This document shows, in pieces, positions 15,142-22,106 of a stretch of DNA of 28,240 bases; positions within the stretch are counted from its first letter, which is position 1, and each line of letters begins with the position of its first letter. Origin of the DNA: a virus; the IMG/VR virus record IMGVR_UViG_3300032462_000056, positions 1-28,240 of that record. One strand, 5' to 3'. Below the pieces are notes generated by a model, which made no database searches, was not told where the DNA came from, and saw only the letters and a program-made list of their open reading frames with translations. The translations under genes were made by a program, and so were the position numbers.

Positions 15142-15690
15142 CTAAATTTTTATTTTTTTCTTAGTTCCATTTTTAGATGAGAACACAACATAATCAGCAG
15201 TGAATTCTTTGCCTTTCCATTGATTAATTCCATGATAATTCCATCCCTTACCTTTTTTTACATAGGCAAGAGTGATATGCGGTTTGTATTCTTTATATTT
15301 GTTCGTGAATTCAATATTGTCTGTGAGTTTGTTGTTTAGTGACTTGAGTTCATCGCTGATAACTTTAATGACTACAACATCAAATTTCTCTGGATTTGTA
15401 AATACATCAATTTCTCCAAGTTTGACGGAGATGGGTTTTATGCCGGAAATGTATTTTGATACTTGCTCGGAGGAGTCTGCGTGAATTCCATAAAGAACAG
15501 TTACGTGCATTTCGTCTTCTCTGCCAAAACCAGCGTCTGTTTGACTTACGAATATATCTGAATCTTTAATTTTGTTTTTACCCCATTTAATTAAGTCGCT
15601 AGCCAATGGATCTGGAACATCTATATGTGTTGACGAATAGTCATATTTTATATTTTGCATTTCGAAGAACTTTCGGAATTGATGCCTCAT
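15142..15690 (-). CDS. 2H phosphoesterase (2'-5' RNA ligase-like)
   Basis: A 182-residue protein with the two H-x-T motifs of the 2H superfamily: MHVTVLYG (H62, T64) and PHITLAYV (H138, T140), about 75 residues apart. These enzymes open or form 2'-5' or cyclic phosphodiester bonds in RNA or cyclic oligonucleotides; T4 Acb1, which destroys CBASS signals, has the same fold and motifs. The N-terminus MRHQFRKFFEMQN resembles a capsid-targeting leader. The ATG at 15690 has no ribosome site; TATACAT lies just upstream, so a leaderless message is possible (a second ATG at 15660 also lacks a clear site). Transcription is separated from the upstream gene by a strong terminator. Confidence 0.8.
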   Translation of the reverse strand: MRHQFRKFFEMQNIKYDYSSTHIDVPDPLASDLIKWGKNKIKDSDIFVSQTDAGFGREDEMHVTVLYGIHADSSEQVSKYISGIKPISVKLGEIDVFTNPEKFDVVVIKVISDELKSLNNKLTDNIEFTNKYKEYKPHITLAYVKKGKGWNYHGINQWKGKEFTADYVVFSSKNGTKKKIKI

Positions 15691-15703
15691 AATGTATAAA
15701 TGA

Positions 15704-15731
15704 AAAAAGCTCCGAAATTTCGGAGCTTTTT
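15704..15731 (-). terminator. Intrinsic terminator after the Pro/Gln-repeat gene
   Basis: A perfect 28-base palindrome whose half is AAAAAGCTCCGAAA (15704-15717). On the minus strand GGAGC is followed by TTTTTT. It ends the terminase operon just before the 2H phosphoesterase gene. Confidence 0.85.
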
Positions 15732-15758
15732 GCTGTAGTTAATTAAAGTAATTCTACA

Positions 15759-16838
15759 TCATTCTAAATCGTCAGCCCAGATATTTTTATTATAACGCCA
15801 TTGGTCTTTCCAAGCGGCCAAATTATCAGCGGAGATTTGTTGAGGTGTCGGTGGAATTCCTTGATCATCGTCATCATCAATCGGTATGTATTCGATTCTA
15901 TCAGCGTAGCTTTGTGGAGGCGTTGATGCTTGTGTCGGTGGAATTTCTGCTCGTTGTTTTTTCCAATCTCCGAAATAATCCTTGGCTGCTGGTGGAGCCT
16001 GTGGTGGAGTTTGTGGTGGAGTTTGTGGTGGAGTTTGTGGTGGAGTTTGTGGTGGAGTTTGTGGTGGAGTTTGTGGTGGAGTTTGTGGTGGAGTTTGTGG
16101 TGGAGTTTGTGGTCCAAAAGCTGCATTTTGATCAAATTTTCCTTCGTCTTGTTGGATTTTAAGCTTTTCTGCGTAAGCATTTACTTTGTCCACAAATCCT
16201 TTGGCTAATTGATATCCTACAGAGTCTCTATTATTTTTGTATTTTTCTACCACTCCAGACATAGAGTCATTAAATGATTTTTTTATAGACTTCATTGCTT
16301 CCCCAACTTTAGCTTGTGAGTTTGCACTTAATGGTGGTCGTGGTGGTCGTGGTGCTTGAGGAGGAGATTGTGGTGTTTGAGGAGGAGATTGTGGTGTTTG
16401 AGGAGGAGATTGTGGTGTTTGAGGAGGAGATTGTGGTGTTTGAGGAGGAGATTGTCGTGTTGCACCGGGTTGTCCAGCTTGTTGTGGATTAAAGAAATTT
16501 CCAGCGTTTTTACCAAGTTGTGATCCAGCAAAACCTTGAGCCGCTCCCATAGCAGCCCCTCCAAGAGCTTGACCTGCGGCACCAACAGCTTGACCTGTAG
16601 GAGAATTTTTAACTCCATTCCACAAACCGCCCCAATCCCAAGAGCCGGGATTCCATCCTTCAATCAACTCTTGTTCGTTACAAGCTCCGCCATTAATAAA
16701 GAACGGTAGTCCATGTTCGATCCAGAATTGATCAAAAGTCATGCCAGATTCAATTATTGCTAAACACAGACGATCGTATTTTTGACCGAATTCAACAATT
16801 TCACGATCTTCTCTAAAGTTGTTAAAAGATTTGTACAT
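15759..16838 (-). CDS. Pro/Gln-repeat protein, function unknown
   Basis: A 359-residue protein. It begins MYKSFNNFREDREIVEFGQ, a possible capsid-targeting leader, followed by a folded segment to ~residue 60. Residues ~65-115 are Gly/Ala-rich (GQAVGAAGQALGGAAMGAAQ), a pattern seen in membrane-active or flexible segments. Two Pro/Gln tracts follow: five 7-residue units (SPPQTPQ) and ten 4-residue units (PQTP), separated by a charged helical domain of ~70 residues (SIKKSFNDSMSGVVEKYKNN). The tail is acidic (IDDDDDQ). GGAGA precedes the ATG. Probably a structural or internal virion protein, from its place in the terminase operon; no enzyme motif seen. Confidence 0.8.
   Translation of the reverse strand: MYKSFNNFREDREIVEFGQKYDRLCLAIIESGMTFDQFWIEHGLPFFINGGACNEQELIEGWNPGSWDWGGLWNGVKNSPTGQAVGAAGQALGGAAMGAAQGFAGSQLGKNAGNFFNPQQAGQPGATRQSPPQTPQSPPQTPQSPPQTPQSPPQTPQSPPQAPRPPRPPLSANSQAKVGEAMKSIKKSFNDSMSGVVEKYKNNRDSVGYQLAKGFVDKVNAYAEKLKIQQDEGKFDQNAAFGPQTPPQTPPQTPPQTPPQTPPQTPPQTPPQTPPQTPPQAPPAAKDYFGDWKKQRAEIPPTQASTPPQSYADRIEYIPIDDDDDQGIPPTPQQISADNLAAWKDQWRYNKNIWADDLE
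15991..16110 (-). repeat. 12-bp minisatellite, ten units
   Basis: Ten head-to-tail copies of GGTGGAGTTTGT (plus-strand form; the first reads GGTGGAGCCTGT). They encode PQTP nine times plus PQAP. Being 12 bp, copy changes keep the frame. Confidence 0.95.
16351..16455 (-). repeat. 21-bp minisatellite, five units
   Basis: Five nearly identical 21-base units (plus strand begins GGTGTTTGAGGAGGAGATTG) that encode the 7-residue repeat SPPQTPQ. Frame-neutral, so length variation would only change the tract length. Confidence 0.95.
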
Positions 16839-16878
16839 GATTTCTCCATTTAATTTTCATTATCTATGATTTAATTTA

Positions 16879-17253
16879 TCAATCTTGAAAAAGTTGATCT
16901 TTTGAATTCTCTTTTATTTTTGATGATTTGGTTTCAATTTCATCAATTTTAGATTGTTCTTTGTCGATCATTCCGTTTAGTTGATTTAAACTTTTTTGAC
17001 AAGCTTCTAAACTCATAGCACCGAGTGGCACTCCTGATTGAACATTTCCCCACCAATTTTGAAATTGAGATTCAGAAGTTTTTATTTTTTGCATTTGCTC
17101 TTGTGAAACTTCATCAATTTTACGAATTGCTTTTCGAATATCTCTAGTTGCTTCAATAATCTTTTGGTTGTTTGGCATTGAAGATAAAGCTGATTCTAAA
17201 GCTTGTGATAAAAGAGATTTTGTCTTGTCTAGTTGTTTTGATTTTTTGCTCAT
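16879..17253 (-). CDS. Small coiled-coil protein of the terminase operon
   Basis: A 124-residue, mostly helical protein (Lys/Glu/Gln/Ser rich) with two long amphipathic stretches separated by FQNWWGNVQSGVPLGAMSL around residues 68-86. No family recognised. It directly follows the terminase gene and has AGGAAA before its ATG. Small terminase (gp16) is helical and of similar size, but lies before gp17 in T4, so that assignment would be a guess. Confidence 0.75.
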   Translation of the reverse strand: MSKKSKQLDKTKSLLSQALESALSSMPNNQKIIEATRDIRKAIRKIDEVSQEQMQKIKTSESQFQNWWGNVQSGVPLGAMSLEACQKSLNQLNGMIDKEQSKIDEIETKSSKIKENSKDQLFQD

Positions 17254-17286
17254 GTGTTTCCTTTTGATGTTGATGAATTCTTTATT

Positions 17287-19137
17287 TTAGTGTTGTACCA
17301 ACCAAATGAAAAACAAAATTGCCCAGCCAAATTCACGAATCAACTTATCATTGAATCTTGCATATTCAGATATTGAAGAAGGATTGATATTAAATCCGTC
17401 TTTAAGAAGATCGAAATCATCTGGGTCGATCCATTCATCTGGCGTAGCTTTAGCGAGTTCTCTCTTAATTTCATCATATATTTCTGCTTTGAACTTTTCT
17501 TTATACTCTTCTTCTGATTCTCCCGAACCAATTGGGAGTTGACGCATTCTGGCATCTCTGGCATACAATGCTAAACAAAGTGCCATAATTGCATCATCAT
17601 GGAAACCTTTAGTTGCTTCAGCCCTTTTTGTCTGAGTGTTCCAAATGAATCCTTTTAGCTCTTTAACAAATCTACGACTACGAATAGCAATGCTTTCATT
17701 AATAAGTCTGGTTTGCATTGTTTCCAAGAATTTTGGTCGAGTGCTTCTACTTGTTTTTATTCCAACAGACAATGTTTTGCTATTTCCGCCTTGAGAACAT
17801 TCAAACAGATTTTCATAGAAGAAATCGTGTTGAAGTTTGTCAAGAACTGTAAGACCAGCACTTTGAGATTCAACAATTATAAGAGCATTGTTATACATTC
17901 TGCCAATCATCGCTACAACTTGTGAAAAGTTGTGCGGAGGACATATGTTGCTATAGAATTCAGCAACTTGTTCACAAGTCACTGCATCGATTACTTCAAA
18001 ACAACTATTGTCATTTTCTTCATCCATGCCTTCAGCGGCATCAACTCCAATTATGTATTCTCTGCCATCTATTGGCTCTCTCCAAATATGCAAAGCACCA
18101 CGTTCCCATGTGTCAACGTCTGTAACTCTGTTTTCTCTTGCTTCATAATGATTGTTCCATTGCGGGAACAACATTTTTATTGGTTGAATTTCTTTAGCGA
18201 TGAGATCCAAATTATTGATAATTGAATTTGGAATAAATGATTCACCAGATCCAAGAAAGTCACGAAGAACTTCTTGTCGCCAACCTTTTTCTCCAAGCTG
18301 TGCTCTTGTGGCTTTTACCCAATCTTCATCATCATAATCTGGGTGATCCCAATAATCTAATTCGATAATGTGAAAGTCATTTTGGTTCTTCTCTGCTCCA
18401 GCAAATATGTCATAATACCAGTTGCCAACACCATTAACTGTAGAAATACAAATACAGTGTCCACCGGTACTTATAGTTGGAAACATAGCTTTCCAATATT
18501 TGTCCATATTTGGAATAAACGCAGCTTCGTCAAGAATAAGATATGTGATAGATCGTCCACGAGCAGCTTCTGGTGTATAGAAGAATAATTTACATCCTGT
18601 ATCTGAGAATAGCTTCTGATGGTCGTTATTTTTTTCCATTTCTGGCTTCATCCAAATTGGCAATTCGATTAACGCTCTTTTGACAATTTCGCCAGAAGCG
18701 ATAGCTTCACGGTCAGACTTAGATAAAACCATGATTGTTTCATCTAACTTAAACAAACATCTCCATAAAGACCAAATTACAGTAACTGTAGTCAAACCAC
18801 CTTGACGAAACTTGGACAATATGTTAAATCTATTATTCTCGTATTCTTGAATACAACGTCTTTGATATTTGTACATAACAAATGGCAACAATCCACGTTT
18901 AGGATGGGTAATTTTTACATACTTATGACACCAATATGTAAAAGACATTGCACACTTAACAAGTTCTTTTTGTTGTACTTCTGCTGGATATGCTTCGATG
19001 TCCTCAAACGGCTCCATCGGGTCAATATCAAGTTCGAATTTGTTGAATGAATAGTATTTCTTATCATATTCACGATCATAAAACTCTTTTAGAGTACGAT
19101 ATCGTTTCTTCCATTCAAAATCTATGTCTTCACGCAT
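17287..19137 (-). CDS. terL: Terminase large subunit, T4 gp17 type
   Basis: A 616-residue DNA-packaging motor. ATPase: adenine-binding region around KYQRRCIQEY (90-99), Walker A-like KFRQGGLTT (109-117), Walker B YLILDE (199-204, D203/E204) and the coupling motif CISTVNG. Nuclease (RNase H fold): D365 in IIGVDAAEG, E423 in IIVESQSAG, D514/D515 in FHDDAIMAL, as expected for the three metal-binding acids. The Walker A lacks the usual GKT/S lysine and has Lys109/Arg111 at the loop start instead, a deviant form also known from other terminases. It docks on the portal during packaging. GAGGGGG lies upstream of the ATG. First gene of its operon. Confidence 0.95.
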   Translation of the reverse strand: MREDIDFEWKKRYRTLKEFYDREYDKKYYSFNKFELDIDPMEPFEDIEAYPAEVQQKELVKCAMSFTYWCHKYVKITHPKRGLLPFVMYKYQRRCIQEYENNRFNILSKFRQGGLTTVTVIWSLWRCLFKLDETIMVLSKSDREAIASGEIVKRALIELPIWMKPEMEKNNDHQKLFSDTGCKLFFYTPEAARGRSITYLILDEAAFIPNMDKYWKAMFPTISTGGHCICISTVNGVGNWYYDIFAGAEKNQNDFHIIELDYWDHPDYDDEDWVKATRAQLGEKGWRQEVLRDFLGSGESFIPNSIINNLDLIAKEIQPIKMLFPQWNNHYEARENRVTDVDTWERGALHIWREPIDGREYIIGVDAAEGMDEENDNSCFEVIDAVTCEQVAEFYSNICPPHNFSQVVAMIGRMYNNALIIVESQSAGLTVLDKLQHDFFYENLFECSQGGNSKTLSVGIKTSRSTRPKFLETMQTRLINESIAIRSRRFVKELKGFIWNTQTKRAEATKGFHDDAIMALCLALYARDARMRQLPIGSGESEEEYKEKFKAEIYDEIKRELAKATPDEWIDPDDFDLLKDGFNINPSSISEYARFNDKLIREFGWAILFFIWLVQH

Positions 19138-19153
19138 TTAAGATTTACCCCCT

Positions 19154-19195
19154 CTACTGTTTACCTACAGTAGTTATTAGGAAGAATTCAATTTT
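19154..19195 (-). promoter_or_regulatory. Shared late-operon element upstream of the terminase gene
   Basis: Minus strand: AAAATTGAATTCTT, then CCTAATAACTA (19171-19181), then CTGTAGGTAAACAGTAG. The core is 34-44 bases before the terminase ATG and matches the portal copy in almost every position outside two short variable spots. Confidence 0.6.
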
Positions 19196-19236
19196 TTAAA
19201 TTACTATGAAAGGACTCAATAAAAATTAGACATTTA

Positions 19237-19265
19237 TTGTTAGTTTTATTGACTGTAAGTATAAT
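19237..19265 (+). promoter_or_regulatory. Sigma70-type promoter for the ferritin-like gene
   Basis: TTGTTA (19237-19242), 17-base spacer, TATAAT (19260-19265). The message would begin about 70 bases before the ATG at 19344. Confidence 0.6.
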
Positions 19266-19343
19266 TTCAAGAACTTCCATACACGCACGACCATGGGCAT
19301 CCAGAAATGCCATTTCACAATTATCATCAACACGAGGAGAAAC

Positions 19344-19772
19344 ATGAAAAATAATCAACTGATATCTTTCTTGCAGAAAGATTTAGAAAATGAAAGAATG
19401 CACTGTTTGTTTTATCAACAGGCAGCAGCTACAGTTAGAGGACTTCATAGAGAAGAATTCCGAGAATTATTCTTAAAGGAAGCTGAAAGTGAACTTCATC
19501 ACATTGATGAGTTTGCTACACTTATTGTACATCTTGGCGGAGTCCCAGATGTAAAAGTGGCAAGTCTTCCAAGTGACATGTCTCCATCTCCAGAGAATTT
19601 GTGTCGTCAGGCACATTTGATTGAGTCTTCTGTATCTGAAACTTACTCAAAGAGACTTGATGAAACAAATCAAGCAGGATGCGAATCTTCTTATGTCAAT
19701 TTGTTTTATGAAGATCAATTGACAGATTCCAAAAAAGCTTCATTTGAGTTTAAACTTATGTGCGAAGGATAA
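19344..19772 (+). CDS. Ferritin-like four-helix protein
   Basis: A 142-residue protein (MKNNQLISFLQ...), started at 19344 because GAGGAG lies just upstream; a longer in-frame start at 19293 lacks a ribosome site. The layout fits the bacterioferritin/ferritin-like fold: a first helix with LENERMHCLFYQQAA (E15 or E17), a second with EAESELHHIDEFATL giving E-x-x-H (E50/H53) and LGGVP at the helix end, a third with HLIESSVSETY (E94), and a fourth with FYEDQLTDS, where the usual E-x-x-H has lost its His. A complete di-iron site is therefore doubtful. Possible iron or oxygen handling, or a structural role. Opens a plus-strand operon-like group. Confidence 0.7.
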   Translation: MKNNQLISFLQKDLENERMHCLFYQQAAATVRGLHREEFRELFLKEAESELHHIDEFATLIVHLGGVPDVKVASLPSDMSPSPENLCRQAHLIESSVSETYSKRLDETNQAGCESSYVNLFYEDQLTDSKKASFEFKLMCEG

Positions 19773-19828
19773 AAATGACATTGAAAATTCCAGCAAAGGA
19801 TAGGCGGATGCTTAATGAATGAAAATCA

Positions 19829-19856
19829 TTGGCTGTTTCAAATGATTTGCCATAAT
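19829..19856 (+). promoter_or_regulatory. Promoter with an inverted repeat in the spacer
   Basis: TTGGCT (19829-19834), 16 bases, CATAAT (19851-19856), leading to the CYTH gene. AAATCATT (19823-19830) and AATGATTT (19841-19848) form an 8-bp inverted repeat covering the -35 and spacer, as an operator would. Confidence 0.45.
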
Positions 19857-19889
19857 GTATGAATTACAAATTTGGATTAGGAGATTCAA

Positions 19890-20450
19890 TTGCCAACAGA
19901 ACTTGAGTATAAAACAATGATTTCTTTAGAAATTGTTAATGATTTTGATCATCTGACTTTGCTTGAGATTTCAAAAAATTATTATGACATTAAGCAAGGA
20001 TATTTGGACTCCGGCGATGGAATGACCACTAGAATTCGTTGTATAGACAATCAAAAATGGATTTTGACTTTCAAACAGAAAGTAGGAGATCGCATTATTG
20101 AGATTGAACAAGAATTAGATGATCGTGATGGTCAAGATTTATGGTCAATTTGCGTTAGAAAATTAAAGAAAAATCGTTATGTAATCGAAGATAATGGTAT
20201 CAAATGGGAGCTTGATTTCTTCAAGAATGGGAACAATATTTACTTTGTTTTATTAGAAGTAGAATTGCCAGAAGGATCTAGTAGACCAAAAACAGTGCCA
20301 GACTTTATTAAAGAATATGTTCTTTATGAAGTGCCATTGACTGATTCTCAATTTTCGAATAGATTGTTGTCTGAAGTCGATTTCGCAACTGAAATTCACA
20401 AACAATATTTCTTTAAGAAGCATAAAATAAAATACTTGACGGAGACTTAA
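19890..20450 (+). CDS. CYTH-domain triphosphate-binding enzyme
   Basis: A 186-residue protein with the full CYTH pattern: ELEYK (E-x-E-x-K) at residues 4-8, TTRIRC, WILTFKQK, IEIEQEL, IKWELDFF and FVLLEVELP, which supply the Lys/Arg and Glu residues that line the metal-triphosphate tunnel. The family covers inorganic tripolyphosphatase, thiamine triphosphatase and class IV adenylate cyclase; most bacterial members hydrolyse tripolyphosphate. The substrate cannot be told here. The start is TTG at 19890 with TAGGAG six bases upstream; no in-frame ATG comes before the ELEYK motif. The next gene starts immediately after its TAA. Confidence 0.85.
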   Translation: MPTELEYKTMISLEIVNDFDHLTLLEISKNYYDIKQGYLDSGDGMTTRIRCIDNQKWILTFKQKVGDRIIEIEQELDDRDGQDLWSICVRKLKKNRYVIEDNGIKWELDFFKNGNNIYFVLLEVELPEGSSRPKTVPDFIKEYVLYEVPLTDSQFSNRLLSEVDFATEIHKQYFFKKHKIKYLTET

Positions 20451-20780
20451 ATGAAGAAGAAAAAAACTTACAATCTAGTGACACAAAAACCAGTTGCAAG
20501 GTTTTATTACAAAGGAAAGCACAGTCATCCTGTTCGCAGAACAGTCTTGATCATTGAAGATCGAGACAATATGATTGTCGGATATGAAATAAGAGAAGGT
20601 ACAACAGTAAGAACTGTTGCAGAAACACTTGGCAATGTCAAGAGCTACCGAAAAGACAGAATCGCTAAATGGGGTGATTACAAACGTTTGAGAATGTCTT
20701 CAAAGACATTTATGAAAGATCCAAACGAGTCAACACTCGAAAGATCTGGAATTATGACAATGTTCACAGACGGAGCGTAA
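20451..20780 (+). CDS. Hypothetical basic protein (109 aa)
   Basis: Not recognised. The N-terminus is KKKKTYNL, the middle is beta-like (RRTVLIIEDRDNMIVGYEIREG), and the rest is basic (SYRKDRIAKWGDYKRLRM). The ATG directly abuts the stop of the CYTH gene, so translation is probably coupled and the two products may act together. Basic character would allow nucleic-acid binding; this is a guess. Confidence 0.75.
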   Translation: MKKKKTYNLVTQKPVARFYYKGKHSHPVRRTVLIIEDRDNMIVGYEIREGTTVRTVAETLGNVKSYRKDRIAKWGDYKRLRMSSKTFMKDPNESTLERSGIMTMFTDGA

Positions 20781-20805
20781 TGCGTCATAACTGTTGTGCT
20801 GTCAC

Positions 20806-20833
20806 AGCCCTTCGCATGATCATGCGAAGGGCT
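20806..20833 (+). promoter_or_regulatory. Perfect 28-base palindrome covering a ribosome-binding site
   Basis: AGCCCTTCGCATGA followed at once by its reverse complement. Its right arm contains GAAGGG (20826-20831), which is the only Shine-Dalgarno-like sequence before the GTG start at 20838. No T-run follows, so a terminator is unlikely; the folded RNA would hide the ribosome site. Confidence 0.6.
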
Positions 20834-20837
20834 TAAA

Positions 20838-21263
20838 GTGGATTTAAAAATAAATATGGATATTTATAAAACAATAATGAATCATGGTTTTTTGATTTTC
20901 GAGTACAACGCAAAATTTGTACTCAACAAGATGCCAACGCCAACCAATCAAATGTCAATGTCTGGCGGACAAAATTGGGAGTTCAATTCTTTTGATGATG
21001 CGTTGGATACTGTCAAGAATATAATTAAATGGAAAGACCCATCAAATCTCACGCAGATAATATCATGGGAAGCAAGCATGATGTATCGTCACATTGGTCT
21101 TGGAGAAAAGTGTGTGGATCTTGGATATGTAGAGTCTACATCATTTGAAAAAGCTCTGTCAGAAGCTAGAAAATGTGCAGAGTTATATATTGCTAAGAAT
21201 GATTTGGAGAAATCCATAAATGGATTTGACGTAAAGATTCGCCCATGTCGCAATCAGAAGTAA
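20838..21263 (+). CDS. Hypothetical protein (141 aa), GTG start
   Basis: No family recognised. The sequence starts MDLKINMDIYKTIMNHGFLIF and includes TSFEKALSEARKCAELYIAKN, a likely helix; two internal FDDALDTVK / FEKALSEA stretches are alike in form. GTG 20838 is preferred because GAAGGG lies six bases upstream; the ATG at 20856 has none. Translation may depend on opening of the palindrome at 20806-20833. A bidirectional terminator follows at 21398-21430. Confidence 0.7.
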   Translation: MDLKINMDIYKTIMNHGFLIFEYNAKFVLNKMPTPTNQMSMSGGQNWEFNSFDDALDTVKNIIKWKDPSNLTQIISWEASMMYRHIGLGEKCVDLGYVESTSFEKALSEARKCAELYIAKNDLEKSINGFDVKIRPCRNQK

Positions 21264-21277
21264 CATACAGTAATTTC

Positions 21278-21457
21278 CTAACGTTTCAAAGACGAAAAAC
21301 GCAAAGGTCGTGAGTGCGACTGAGTTAATGGCTTCTTTTGAAGGGACATCATCTCTTCAAATAGATCATTAATATCTAATTCATCGTCGTCTATAAAAAA
21401 ATCAAGGCGTCCAATGGACGCCTTGATTTTGACTTCATAGGACGGAAAGTTGTACAA
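21278..21457 (-). CDS. Doubtful small coding frame crossing a terminator
   Basis: A minus-strand frame stays open from above 21502 down to TAG at 21278. Its middle reads FFIDDDELDINDLFEEMMSL, which has a protein-like look, followed by a basic tail LRFSSLKR. The only start codon in the visible part is TTG at 21455-21457, with no ribosome site, and the frame runs through the terminator hairpin. It could be a gene remnant or be reached by frameshift from the gene above. Low confidence. Confidence 0.2.
   Translation of the reverse strand: MYNFPSYEVKIKASIGRLDFFIDDDELDINDLFEEMMSLQKKPLTQSHSRPLRFSSLKR
21398..21430. terminator. Bidirectional intrinsic terminator
   Basis: A 15-bp stem (21398-21412 with 21416-21430; core TCAAGGCGTCC/GGACGCCTTGA) with a three-base loop. 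Minus strand: followed by a run of seven T (end of the tail-anchored gene). Plus strand: the stem ends in TTTT (end of the 141-residue gene). Confidence 0.85.
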
Positions 21458-21489
21458 CTTGTATTTTGTCCAAATTTTCCACCTACTTT

Positions 21490-22077
21490 TTACATTATAA
21501 AAAACATATATCCGAAGAATACTATTTGCGCCAATAGAATGACTGCAATCACAATGTTAACAGTCGAGTCGCCTTTTTTATTCTCTGCTACGTTGTTTTC
21601 AACTACTGATTGTGCTCTGAAAATTGGTTGAAAATTTTGTGGTGATTCTTCTCTTTGATGGATAGGCTCCATATTTTCCATCAAAGCAGAGACGCCAGCC
21701 ACGACACTGTCTGCAACCATCTTTCCAATTTCTTCTTTTCGAATATAGTCTCCATCGACTATTTTCGCATGGTCTGCTATTCCGATTCTTTCAACGACTT
21801 TGAGTGGCACTTCAGATTCGGTTGAACGAACCTCAACATGTGCAACTTCTCCATCTTTAATTGTTTCATGTGTTTCTTTTGATACAACATTTCTGAATTC
21901 ACGATGAATTCTTTTTTCTAGCTTTAGGGGACGCTTTTCTTCGGCGAAGATTTCAACTACTTCGTTGCCCTCTTCATCTACAGAAACGTGCCTTTCAGCA
22001 TGGCGACCATCGTCAAGAGTCATTTTATTAACTCTAATTTCTTCGTGGTCGTCTGAGCAGCAGTGCTTTTTTGACAT
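21490..22077 (-). CDS. Tail-anchored membrane protein, function unknown
   Basis: A 195-residue protein with a single C-terminal membrane helix (VNIVIAVILLAQIVFFGYMF, ~residues 173-192) and only a few residues after it, so the body should face the cytoplasm. The body is charged, beta-like and Glu/Lys/Val rich (DDGRHAERHVSVDEEGNEVV; two related KLEKRIHREF / LKVVERIGIADHA stretches hint at an internal duplication). The N-terminus KKHCCSDDHEE could bind metal. GGGAGGGG precedes the ATG. No signal peptide. No known holin or superinfection-exclusion motif; such a role is only a possibility. Confidence 0.75.
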   Translation of the reverse strand: MSKKHCCSDDHEEIRVNKMTLDDGRHAERHVSVDEEGNEVVEIFAEEKRPLKLEKRIHREFRNVVSKETHETIKDGEVAHVEVRSTESEVPLKVVERIGIADHAKIVDGDYIRKEEIGKMVADSVVAGVSALMENMEPIHQREESPQNFQPIFRAQSVVENNVAENKKGDSTVNIVIAVILLAQIVFFGYMFFIM

Positions 22078-22106
22078 AATTCCCCTCCCGTTGGTAAAAC
22101 CGAGAT

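Noticed and set aside
15764-16208. His/Leu-Lys repeat and Trp/Val-rich frames over the minisatellite
   Set aside because: The 12-bp unit keeps all six frames open; only the Pro/Gln frame has flanking domains, a start with GGAGA and a terminator.
15991-16455. CRISPR-like array
   Set aside because: Units are contiguous without unique spacers and are translated; they are coding minisatellites.
16879-17253. Small terminase gp16
   Set aside because: Size and helical nature fit, but the gene lies after, not before, the large terminase and has no DNA-binding motif I can see.
8800-19200. T4 late promoter TATAAATA
   Set aside because: Not found upstream of the virion operons; TATAAATG at ~15695 lies in a different context and faces no late gene.
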